Shown: piece by piece, positions 11,101 to 23,100 of the stretch
Position numbering within the stretch: position 1 is the first letter of the stretch
How the letters are laid out: every line of letters starts with the position of its first letter
DNA from: Uloborus plumipes
Taxonomy: Eukaryota; Arthropoda; Arachnida; Araneae; Uloboridae
DNA length: 64,000 nt
Assembly: GCA_038373865.1 (NCBI GenBank)
Contig: JAXGGA010002350.1
Coordinates: 1 to 64,000, forward strand
Direction of reading: 5' to 3'
The notes under the pieces: model-generated
Databases searched by the model: none
Told to the model about the DNA's origin: nothing
Seen by the model: only the letters and a program-made list of their open reading frames with translations
Translations under genes and position numbers: made by a program

Positions 11101-14100
11101 GGTTTAATCTGAGAAAAGAATAGGATTAAAGCTCGTTTTAAAGAATATGTTTTATAGGAGTGATGCATTGCATTTTAAATGATTTTCTAATTTTTTTTTA
11201 GGTCTATGAAAACGGTGAGCGTGTTTGGATAGTTCCATCACTTGATGGAAATTTGTTCTCGTATGATGGCAATTATATTGCTCCATTATTTATGAATGTA
11301 GACTCTTTGTTATCTACTTCTGCAACACTTGATAGTAAGGCCAGCATAGTTGGTGGAAAGTTAAAAAATTTCCATGGAGTAAATCGTCGTACTGGGGAGG
11401 TAAGTGGCTGTATTAATAATATTTTTTTGTAGTTTAATCAGTAGCATAACTTTAAATTTTTGGCCCTCCAGCGGAATCTGATTTTGTGCCTTCCCTTAGA
11501 AATTGTGATCTATACTTGTAATACAATCAGAGCCAGCGCTAGGAGAAACAATAAGAGAAAGGTACAAATTTAGCCAGTCTATTTTTTTTCAAGTGTGCAC
11601 ACATAATGTATAGTTAACTCCCGATAGCTTAAAAAAGAATATGACAAAAGTTCTTAATCCCAAAATCTTCATTGGATATCAAACTCTTGAGAAAAACACC
11701 ATTGTATGTCATCTTTGGTTATGCAAAAGAAGAAGTCAAAGGCTGTTCCAGCAATGTTTTTGATATTGAAATTCTCAAAACTCAATATTAAATGATCTTA
11801 GGTAATTTCAATTCCTTCATCAGCCGCAAAGCATCTAGCACGTTCAAGAGAAATTTCTACTGGACAGCCATAATGCGCTACAAGCGTTCATTATGCATAA
11901 GGTTCACAAAAGCCGGCTTCCAGGGATTAATTTTCGCTATTAGTAAAAACAACGAGAGCTTATAGGATCGGGGTTCAAGGTACTCCTAGAAAAATTTCCG
12001 AAAAAAAACCAAGAACATGCAATCATAAGACATCTTTGATGACATTAAGGGAAAGAATGCATAGGATTTCGAGAATGAAGTTCCAAAAACACAGTTTTAA
12101 CCAATCTCTCGTGATCTTAAGAAGAAAAGGGATATATACAACTAACTCCCAAAATTTTCGCATAATTGAAGTTTAAAATAATTCTAGGTTACTTTTCTGT
12201 TAAGGTAAAGGGAAATGATTTAGTTTTAGGATCCCTTCCCTTCCACCTCCTTGGCCACGTCACTATACCTCAACACTCAAATTTTGAATTGGTAGCCAAT
12301 GGCTACTAACACCCACAAAATGGTAACCAAATTTCAGCAAATGGTAGCCAAACTTAAAATTAAAAAAAAAGTGCGTAAAATGTGTATTTAGAAAAATATA
12401 TTTAAATTTTAAAGCAATAATGTAAAGCTCAATGTTTACATAAACAATGTTCTAAACTGCTACCTTTACGTTTCTTAAAAATAGATGCATGACTAAACAT
12501 CATACATCATTCATTGCTCAAATATATTGTCAAAAAGGTTAAAATTAAAGAAAACATACGAATTTCAAAAATTTTAAAACTCAATGACATTTTTGTTTTC
12601 TGACACAAGATTTGTTTGAAATAAGGAAGCACTTAATTCTATTCAGAAATATTACATGAACAAGTAATATATGCATTGCAGTTTGTTCTCAGTCTATAAC
12701 TAAATTTTAAGATAAAGAAGGCAACATAAATGATAAACATAAATAATTGCAAGTATTTTAAAATTCATTTCTTTCATATGTTGGAAATATAAATTTGAAC
12801 AGTATAAAAATGAGTAATTTCTAAGTCACAATAAATTTTTTACATAATGATACTGGAATATGTTATAAATATTTAGATATGATTCCATTTCAGATAAGTG
12901 CATTATGTAATTATTACAGATAATCAATCTTTGGCTAATTTCATATGATTATTGTTATCTAACTACTATTAAAAAAAAACCTAAGCTCATGGGTATAATT
13001 GAAATTTTTAGTGAAGAACAGCATTTTCAATGTAACTTGCTAAAAATCAAGAATAAAGTTGGATTATACCCATATTTGAATGTTCAAAATTCAATAAATA
13101 AGTTCTAACTTGCTCTTATGAAGAAAAAAAATATTTCTTTTGTTATTTGTTTTTGATACTTGTTTACAAAAAAAAAAAACATTTCAATAAAATTTAAGTT
13201 TGGACAGTACGGTTTACACTCGGGCCAACCCCTGTTGTAAGACACTTCAAAAATATTTTATCTGATTTTTTTTAGTATGTATAGCAAGAGCAAATATTCA
13301 AAATTTGGTAAAAACCCGACCTTTGATCTCAAAACACTTTTCTCTTTCTTTTTTGGTTTTAATAACATAGTATAAACAAGCAGCAAAATATTCTTAAGTA
13401 AAAAATGATTATTAAACAAAAGAATAAAGTGAGCTAAGATATGGGCAATTCTCTGTAAACTCGTCATTTTTCACACGAAATCTGTCCGGCCACGGTTTTT
13501 GGAAATGTTCGTTTAATTAAATTATAATAATATTGCTCAGAAAATGAATCTATTACTTTGGTTTGAAAGAGGGCCAGTTGAAGTTTGTGTTTTTCTGATA
13601 AATCATGATAGGGGGTAAGTCCCCCGCCTAGTATAACTAGGCGGGGGACTGTGCCAAGTGACTGGGTTTTTACTCTTCTTTGCGTAATATCTGCAAAGCT
13701 ATTGGAACATAATTAGTTACGAGACTACCTATCAATTTAGGCACAAATCGTGGACATAATAACTAATATGTTTTATAATTAAATTAATTGACATTAATAA
13801 AATCCCTTCCCAGAGGACTGTTTTCGCAACGACCCTGATGCATACTTCCATCACAAATGTGGCTCTCAAACTAAGCGAAGTAGCGTTTCAACACCGTTCT
13901 CGGCGATTTCGGCAAATGCACACTGATTACTTTAAACTTCATGCCAAAAAGAATTTTTAGAAGTTATAGATTTTTCGTATTACAGCTTTGAATTTGTTGC
14001 AGGGGACTGTTTGAAAAAACTCCGGACAGAATTTACATGACAATTTAAACTTCATGCCAAAAAGAATTTTTAGAAGTTATAGATTTTTCGTATTACAGCT

Positions 14101-17100
14101 TTGAATTTGTTGCAGGGGACTGTTTGAAAAAACTCCGGACAGAATTTACATGACAATTTTAAGTTTTAGAAATACGTAATTATAACTTATTTCATAAGAA
14201 AAATATAGCTTCATTATTCTATTTTTAGATATTAATTACCAAATTTATGTAGTGTTAATAGGTTTTTTGAAATACTATCTTTAACAGTTAAAGTATGGGA
14301 TTGGGACAGCCAGGGGACTGTGTTTTTGGCGCTTAGATAATTTCTAGAAAAAAAAAATTAAATTGTTATCACTCTAAATACAATTGGGCCACAAAGTTTT
14401 CATGCTTTACTTGTATTAAGAGCGATAATCACTTTATTGCACTTTATTATTTTTAAAATACTCAGTCCGGACAGCCAATTACCAGTTTACAGAGAATCGC
14501 CCTTATAGATGGTAGCAGATAATAAAATTCTTCAAAACTTCCACAATAATTTAAATAATATCCAGGCACGGATCCAGTGGAGGGGTCATGACCCCCCCCC
14601 CCTTAACCGACAAAATACAGCAAAAAATTGAATTTTTCGTACTTATATTACGAAAAAATTGTCAAGCCTTCCCATTTTTGCCCAAAAATTGCACTTTGAC
14701 CCCCCCATTTTCCGAAAATGACCCCCTCCTTAGCCAGAAGCTGGATCCGCCCTTGATAATATCAGGATGTAAAAAGCATATTTCAGTGAGCCACGTGCTT
14801 TTTGGTGTCATGTTTCTATGGTTAATATTACAATGAGCAATTAAAATTATATTAATAAATACATTACAAAATTACTGTATAAAATGTGCCGAGTTACGTT
14901 AACAGATAACAAAATGCCTCAAAACTTCAAAAACAATTGAAACATTATCAAGATGCAAACAGATTAAAATATCAAACCAGGTGCGCTATTTTTGGCGAGG
15001 CACGTGTTTCTATTAAAGAAGCGATTTATTTTCCTTAATTTTCTAAATGTATTTTGATGCAAAAGAGCCATATTTTTTCCCATTCATATGTTTTATGAAG
15101 AAAACTTTATTTCGGAACAATCATTTCCGCTTAAAATTGCAAATATGAACAATTTTAAACGCGACGTCATTTCTGAAACGCGTTTTTATTCGAGTGCTGC
15201 GAGGCCAGAAATAACCATTTATACTGAGAAATAAGGTAAAAGAACGAACTTTAAGACAGAAATGCACAATTTACTAAATCCTGCAAGAGATTTTTCTGTT
15301 TTTAGGATCGCGTGTTTAGTTCAGCGGAGTTATCGAAATTGCAAATTTTGAAACAAATTTGCTGCCGCGATTTTCACTTGAGTGTTTTTGTAACGTTGCG
15401 CAAGTGGTATAGTTAACAATACCTTCCCTCCCTCTTCCTCCCCAATTCATTGCCGAACTTTTAGTGGACAAGAGGACAATACCTTCGTCCCTGGCGATCT
15501 CACATCCGAATTTTAAGTGGATGAGAGTATAATGCCACCCCCCTTCTACGCCCCCGGCGATCCGACTGCCGAATGTTTTAGTGTACAAGAGGATTTGGGA
15601 AAAGGTCACATGTCAAGGTTAAAGTCGGGAAAGGGGTGTAGCATTTTTGAATGGTAGCCACGTTGGCGACCTCAATGAAAATAATGATCGCCAAATCGTA
15701 AAAATTGGTCGCATTTGGCGACTGGCGACCGCGAGTGTTGACCTATACACGTCACTATCCTCTTTTATTTCTTTTGAATAAAAATATAAGAAATTTTCCC
15801 CCTAGGATGCCAGACTTGTCATTTGGAAAATCAGAGGGGTGAATTAGATTATGAATTTTTGGGTCTCTCAGGATTTCAAAAACAATGCAATTACCGTATT
15901 TTCCTGCACATAATCCGCAGATTGTGTGTTAAAAAAGTTCAAAATTTTGAGGTGCGTATTATACGCTGCTGCGGATAATCTGATAAAAAAATTTCAGCTG
16001 AAAAGTTTTAATTGAAGTTTTGAAAGTACGTTTTATTTTATCAAATAATAAACAAATGGTGCTGAAAGCATTATGAAAAGCTAGCTCAACGCTCAATCCT
16101 CCTAGTCAACACCCTGCTCCTTGCATGTCATCCCCCCAACTGCTCTTAGCGCCGAACTAAGCAGGCGACTCTCATCGCGTTATCGTCCAATTACAGAGAG
16201 GCGCAAATAATACGTCACTCGCTCCCCTGAAAATGACGAAATAAACCAAGAAGCGAAAGAAATAGTTCTTAGCTCGGTTTCCGAATCTCGCGTGTAATTA
16301 GACCCTCCGCTTCAGAAATCAGATTAGTTTGTGACAATCACGCATTTTTAAGCTTGTTTCTTAAACTATAATCTCCTTAAGTTGTAAAAATAATTTCACT
16401 TTTAGGAGCGTTGCTTCGTAGCGCGTAGAAATACATTCATTTGAATCAAAAGCGTCAGCCCACAAACAGGTTTCTCATCTGTTCTCCGTGATGTCATGGT
16501 CAAAGAACTTTGAATCATTTTAGTATTCAATTATAGATCGTTTTAAAATCTTAAAAGTTTAATCCTTTCGTAATGCAAATAAGAAAAAAAGCTATAACTA
16601 TGTTTAAACATGGCGAATCTAATTACGAACGCCAAAAAGGCAGCCAGCTGCGTTTTAGGTTTCCTTGCAGTCGCAAGCGGCCGGGAGCAAAACAAAAGGT
16701 GCCAATGAAACGTCGTCTACTGCGGGACCCATCGATGACGTATGTGACACACCTCCGATAAGAAATGCGCGTTAATCAATTGTTTCTACTTTTAATATCT
16801 TCATTCCTATTAGCTTGATCATAGGAATTGCCTATCAGAAAGATTGCCATTAAGATATTTACGGGAGTTTATAGTGGGTCCTTTTCTGTTCGAGGGAGTC
16901 TCATTCCTGGGGAGTTAGGGGGGTGCTCCACAGTAATAGAGCATTTAAAAGTTAGTACATTAAAAAATACATGAGTTTTTTTCTGGAAGTCAACATTGGG
17001 AGAAAATTAAGCTGTAGTAACATGTGACTTTGCTGAAAGCTACTTGTTTATTTTGCAATCTGACCGACAAGAGTATGGCTACCTTACGCCCAACTGTTGG

Positions 17101-20100
17101 GTACTACAACAAAGATCACACAAGAAATCAGGCTGTACCGTACAAGAGTATTAAATTTATTTCAGACTGCTTTGTACACTTTTTATGTTCTTCAGAAAAA
17201 AATGACAGATTTTTTTTATGGGATATTATGCTTAACTTGAAGAAGTTGTTCTTCTTTTCAGATGGCTAAGCAGCTTACTATCAAAACCAAATTTTTTTTC
17301 TAAATGTTTGCTACTATAAGACTCATTTCGATAGAATTTGAGGCTGAATGGCATTTTTATGCCACAGAACATGTTATAAAGGTGTAGGTGTAACAGTAAA
17401 AAGACTTGCTGCTAAAGCTAACCCCCAACGTATAACAGATAACCATATGCAGTCATATGTAACCATATAATTCTGCACAGTCAAGCGAACTATTCCCTGG
17501 TTGGCGATAGAACGCCGGTAGAATCTATTTAGTCATTCATCCCTTACCAAAAGGGTCAAGTTATCAAAAGTATTCAAGTATTCAGCTGCCTGGAATAAAA
17601 ATAAAGTAACTTTATTCAATTTTATTTGGCATTCAGAATTCTAGAAGATTCAAATACACTATTTTTTGTTTACTATAATTCCAGCAATTTCATTCAGTTA
17701 AAAGAAATTAGTATTCAACTTTTTATGCATTTTTGTATTTTCCTAGCCAAGAAGCAGCATTGTGTATTAGTTGTACGTTAAAAGATTTTGTTTAGTATAA
17801 AGATGTTTTCCATTTCAGTTTTTAAAATTTTTTGATCTAAATGGACAGACATGCGTTGATCATATATAATATGTTAACTGTGGTAAATTTGTTATTAAAA
17901 TGTTTCTAAAAATGTTCAGCAAATCAATTTTTTAAATTAAAAAGTTCAAATTTAACTAAACATTTGAGGGTTTTTTTTTTTCAATTCTAAATATTTTGCT
18001 TATAAATGCTTGTAATTGCTAACTACTTGTTTTTTTTTTCATGCCGTAATCATCGTGTATACTTGAGTTACTTTTATCAGAACAAATGCTTTTTTACGAC
18101 TAGAATTAAAGCAATGTGAAAGAGAAAATATTTTTTTTCACCATGATACCATAATATTACCATAACAAAATTTTGCACATGTATAGATAATAGAAAGCTT
18201 TACAACATATATTTTTTTCAAAAAAATTAAAAATTTCGATTTTGAATTTTTTCAAATTAAAAAAAATTTTTTTAGCAGCTAGGTCATGTTATATATTTTA
18301 TGAAACCTCATTGAATATTGAACAAAACAATACTAGTTTTAACTCTCTAGGTCAAATCGTTTTATATTTGCGGCCATTTAAAGACTGGTGAGTGAGGGAA
18401 AATTTACGATGCTTCCAAAATTTAAAAAATTTATAACTTTGGAAATAATTGTTGAAAAAATTTGAAACTTAAGCTTTTTCATCATGGTGGTAAGTATAAT
18501 GAACAGACAAAAAAATCATTGCAATCTGAAACATTGACCTTAAAAACTTTTTTTATTGGTTGATTTGGTATGGAATGACCCCACTTCTTATACACTGCTC
18601 GACATTGAAAATGCAACACCAAGAAGGAGTGGTCAGAAATTGATGAAATTTGGTAAGAAGACAGAGACAGCATGGAACAATAAGTGATATTTATTTCAAA
18701 ATAAATAAGCAAAATTTAGAGCGAGGACAGCGTCGACTCAGTAAGAAGTAGGACCACCGCGGACAGCGATGCACGAAGAAACACGTCTAGGCATGGAGTT
18801 AATAAGCCTGCGGATGGTGTCCTGAGGGATGGCACTCCATTCCCTTTCAACCATTTGCCACAGTTCGTCCTCTGAACGATGCAGTGACAGGTTCTGCAAA
18901 CGGCGTCCAATCACGTCCCACACATGTTCGATTGGTGACAAGTCAGGAGAGAATGGTGGCCAGGAAAGCATCTGTACACCTCGTAGAGCATGTTGGCTGA
19001 TTCGAGCATTGTGAGGCCGGGCGTTATCCTGTTGAAAAATTGCATTTGGCAGACCCTGAAGGTTGGGGATTGCCACCGGCCGCAGTACATTATCTACATA
19101 TCGTTGGGCCGTCATAGTGCCCCGAATACGAACTAGAGGTGATACGGAATTGTATGCAATAGCGCCCCAAACCATTATGCCACAATGTCGCGCTGTGGGG
19201 CGTTCCACAGTTACTGCCGGATTCGATCTTTCTCCACGTCAACGCCACACATATATGCGATGACTATCGCTGGACAAACAGAAGCGGGATTCATCTGAGA
19301 ACACTACGGTTTGCCATTCTGCCATCCACGTCGCTCTGGTCCGGCACCATTCCAAACGTTGGAGTCTGTGCTGTGAGGTCAATGGCAGTCTTCTTAGCTG
19401 GCGCTGTGATTGCAGGCCACGTGCAACCAGTCGACGGGAAATGGTTCTGGTCGACACAGGAGCATCCAGGGTACCTTGCACGTGCTGCAGAATCGACGTA
19501 CAAGTGACTTGCGGGTCCGCCACAGCTTGTCGGTGAATCCGTCGATCCAAGCGGTCTGACGTTACTCTGGCTGCACCTGCACCCCTCAATGTGGCTACAT
19601 TTCTTCTTTCCAACCATCTCCGACACAGCCGATGCACAGTGCTTGCATCGATGTGGGTATCAGCTGCAATTTGACGTATGGACCAACCTCCCCTTCTCAG
19701 TCCGATCACCATACCCCTTGTAAAGTCGTCTATATGCTGGAAGTGTCTTCCTTGAGGACGGCATGGCATTTCCTCCTATCACACGTATCCTTCGAGACAA
19801 AAACCAAATTTCTCCGATAATTAGTCTGGCAGAAAAACCAACATGAACATAGCCCACTTTTCAACTTCATTCTCTTATATCTTACTTCACTTGCGTCGGA
19901 GGGCTGCGCATTTCATATCATTTGCATAACTCAGTGACGTGCGTCTACGGTAAAATTTGCATGAATTTCTGACCACTCCTTCTTGGTGTTGCATTTTCAA
20001 TGTCGAGCAGTGTACGTGTTTGAAAGCTGAATTTCAACTCCTGCGGCTTATACGCCATAGCTGCTTATGCAATGTAAAGGTTTTTTTGTCTCTTCTTTTT

Positions 20101-23100
20101 TTTAAGTTCATGTTATGTTTATTTATTGTCTAAAATAAAACAAATTAGAGTCTGGCATGGAAAGCCACAACTAAAACGCCCTTGAACAGTTCGATTTTGA
20201 AAAATTGACAGTATTTCGGCTTATTCCGATGTTTTTTTATTTTCGTAGATCCCATAAAATTAAGAGAAAAAAAAACATCAACAATAACCAACATGTCTAA
20301 TAATAATCCAAACAAAAAAATAGAATAGCTGAGTGGATGAGAAGTAGGGTTGCAGATGAAACAAACCAGAGTAGAGCAGGGTTACTATAAGTTGCAGTTA
20401 TCGCCAAAATGTAGGAATGTTTTAAACGTCTATGATATTGAAACACTTGTTTCAAATCAATGTTACTAATTCTTTGTCATTGTTTTTGAACAATGTCAAT
20501 GTCAGTATGAGTGATACAGCATACGTGCTCATACATTAAATTTTTAACAAAGTTTACTGCGGCTGAAACATGGATGCGGCGTACCTGATAAAACTCAATT
20601 TTTTCTCCTGAATTTTGCGCATTGTGGAGTATACAGTGGCGCGGCTTATCTTCCTAAAAATACGGTATTACACTAGGTGGCCAAAAGTATCCGGACACTT
20701 TCAAAAATTCACATTTTTACATATAGCTCGAGAAATAAGTGATCAATTGTTCTTTAACTTTAGTCATACAAAATATAGGCTTCACCGAACATTTCCAAGT
20801 TGAAATTAAATTACCCTTGCATTTGGGGGACGACAATGAGGGGGTTGAAAGAAAAACCTCTTTTTGACCATAACTCTTCGAAAATAGCTCGGAATAAGCT
20901 ATCAATTTCAGTAATTAATTAGCATACTATGTATAATTACTGTACAAATTTTTATGAACGTACCACTCTTACTTCTGAAGATATGAAACATTTTTGAAAA
21001 AACGGCAATTTTATTTGAAGGGTTTTTGCTCATAACACGCAGAGTTTTTGATCAAACCTTATCACAACTTCAGGAAAGATGACAAAATACAAGAGAAAGA
21101 ACATACTAAAGCGGTAAATAAAAATATTAAAAATTCGATGAGATATGAACGTTAAAAGGAAATAATTTTTCACGGCGCATGCGCGAACGACAGAAATTTA
21201 TAACTACAAAAATATTGTAGCCTGATTTATACTGCATCTTATAAAAAAAGTTCCAGATGAATATCATGAAAAATGAAAAAGATATCAGCGATCTAGTGAG
21301 CTGTATTTCATTCATTTCGCAGACAATACATAAATAGTGAGGGTCTGTCCACAAAGAGCTATTTTTAAATTAAAGGTTATTGCGTCGTCTTTCAAAACCA
21401 ACGTTTCAGAGGGTGTCTGGATACTTTTGGAAACGTACGTATAAGGTCTTTTTGGCCGAACAGACGAAATGTGACTTCTATGCCCAATATAAATTTTCAA
21501 ACTGTATACAATTTAACATTGAAAAAAAATGATCGATTGTCACCACACTATTTGTGGACAACCCCTCACTATTTATGTATTGTCTGCGAAATGAATGAAA
21601 TACAGCTCACTAGATCGCTGATATCTTTTTCATTTTTCATGATATTCAACTGAAACTTTTTTTATAAGATGCAGTATAAATTAGGCTACAATATTTTTGT
21701 AGTTATAAATTTCTGTCGTTCCCGCATGCGCCGTGAAAAATTATTTCCTTTTAACGTTCATATCTCATCGAATTTTTAATATTTTTATTTACCGCTTTAG
21801 TATGTTATTTCTCTTGTATTTTGTCATCTTTCCTGAAGTTGTGATAAGGTTTGATCAAAAACTCTGCATGTTATGAGCAAAAACCCTTCAAATAAAATTG
21901 CCGTTTTTTCAAAAATGTTTCATATCTTCAGAAGTAAGAGTGGTACGTTCATAAAAATTTGTACAGTAATTATACATAGTATGCTAATTAATTACTGAAA
22001 TTGATAGCTTATTCCGAGCTATTTTCGAAGAGTTATGGTCAAAAAGCGGTTTTTCTTTCAACCCCCTTATTGTCGTCCCCCAAATGCAAGGATAATTTAA
22101 TTTCAACTTGGAAATGTTCGGTGAAGTCTATATTTTGTATGACTAAAGTTAAAGAACAATTGATCACTTATTTCTCGAGCTATATGTAAGAATGTAAATT
22201 TTTGAAAGTGTCCGGATACTTTTGGCCACCTAGTGTATGTATTTTGTAAACACGCTTCCCCTCTCGTCCCCTTGTGGAAGTAACAAGTTTGCTTGTTTGT
22301 TTTTTTTTTTAACACTTTGTTTTCATGAGTGAGTTTTCAATTTTGAATTTAATAATAATATGTTGGAAAAACAAACCACTACAGCCAAAGTAACAACACT
22401 TTTATAGTTTTAGACTGAAGTGATAACTGGGATCATTTTTTTCTACTTTATCTTACGTTAAAATGTTACCACATATCCTGGGCTTCTATACAAAGTTTCA
22501 GGATACTTTCATTTTTTTACCTTCAAATATTGAGATATAAGTTTCCCTAAAATGATTTATATATCTCTCTCTATTTTAATTTCTACTTGATACATTATTT
22601 TAGCAACCAATGCCTTTTTATCCATTTTGCTGTGCTTTTTTTTCCTTATGGTATTATAAGTTTAAAACTATTTGAAATGTTGTCATGCTAGGGTTGGTTT
22701 GAAACGATAATTATTTATTGACTGAGTTTTACGAATTTAAGCTTGCTATGAGTTTCAGTACTTTATCCACTCTTTCTGTTTTCATTAAAAAGAAACAAAT
22801 AAAAAAGATTTCTGCTTACATTTCAGTGGCTTTTAGTTACACTGTTAGGTGATCCTAATAATACAGGTTGTCTCAGATATTTTTAAATAATATTTTAAAA
22901 TTGCATTTCTTTTTAAACTTTAAGGAAAAGAAACTTTGTTAATTTTCTTTATTTCATCTCCCCCTTTTCTTTTCGTTCACTTTTATCAATGTGAAGACTG
23001 CTCTTTTTTTACACCTCTAAAATCAAATCTGGGGCCATTTATTTAAAAAAAAGATGAGTGGCTTGAAACCTTTGGCTTAAAGGTTTAGATACTTTGCCAA

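Larger units (their letters stand above)
13443..14502. mobile_element. 1.06-kb element nested in repeat L copy A
   Basis: Inverted ends GGGCAATTCTCTGTAAACT and AGTTTACAGAGAATCGCCC enclose DNA that is absent at the matching point in copy B (near 57683), so this is a clean insertion. The target duplication looks like TAT. Inside are a perfect hairpin (13618-13650), several GGGGACTG words and TCCGGACAG words, and a 113-bp tandem duplication (13931-14156). There is no open frame of note. Confidence 0.7.
12264..15747. mobile_element. Repeat L, copy A (nonautonomous, 8-bp duplication)
   Basis: The ends TATACCTCAACACT and, inverted, GTGTTGACCTATA are flanked by a perfect octamer CACGTCAC (12256-12263 and 15748-15755). 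The body has no coding frame. It starts with GGTAGCCAATGGC words and ends with TGGTAGCCACGTTGGCGACC and related words. A second copy spans 51137-59259. Copy A is interrupted by an element at 13443-14502 and a MITE at 14563-14755, and has fewer of the internal approx. 240-bp tandem units than copy B. The duplication length fits hAT-like transposition. Confidence 0.75.
15894..20665. mobile_element. Pogo/Tigger-like element, decayed, with nested Tc1 element
   Basis: TA dinucleotides flank inverted ends CCGTATTTTCCTGCACATAA (15894) and, on the - strand, CCGTATTTTTAGGAAGATAA (from 20665). Both read on into CGCAG/GCCGC words, the style of pogo/Tigger termini. A GC-rich leader (16080-16260) is followed by a 62-codon frame (16573-16761) whose start, with [12 protein letters not shown], loosely resembles the N-terminal helix-turn-helix of this transposase group and then seems frameshifted. 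This is weak. Without the inserted 1.42-kb Tc1-like element it is about 3.35 kb. Confidence 0.6.

Noticed and set aside
20717..22189. Pairs of similar open frames on opposite strands
   Set aside because: They are mirror images within the arms of the foldback element and do not represent two genes.
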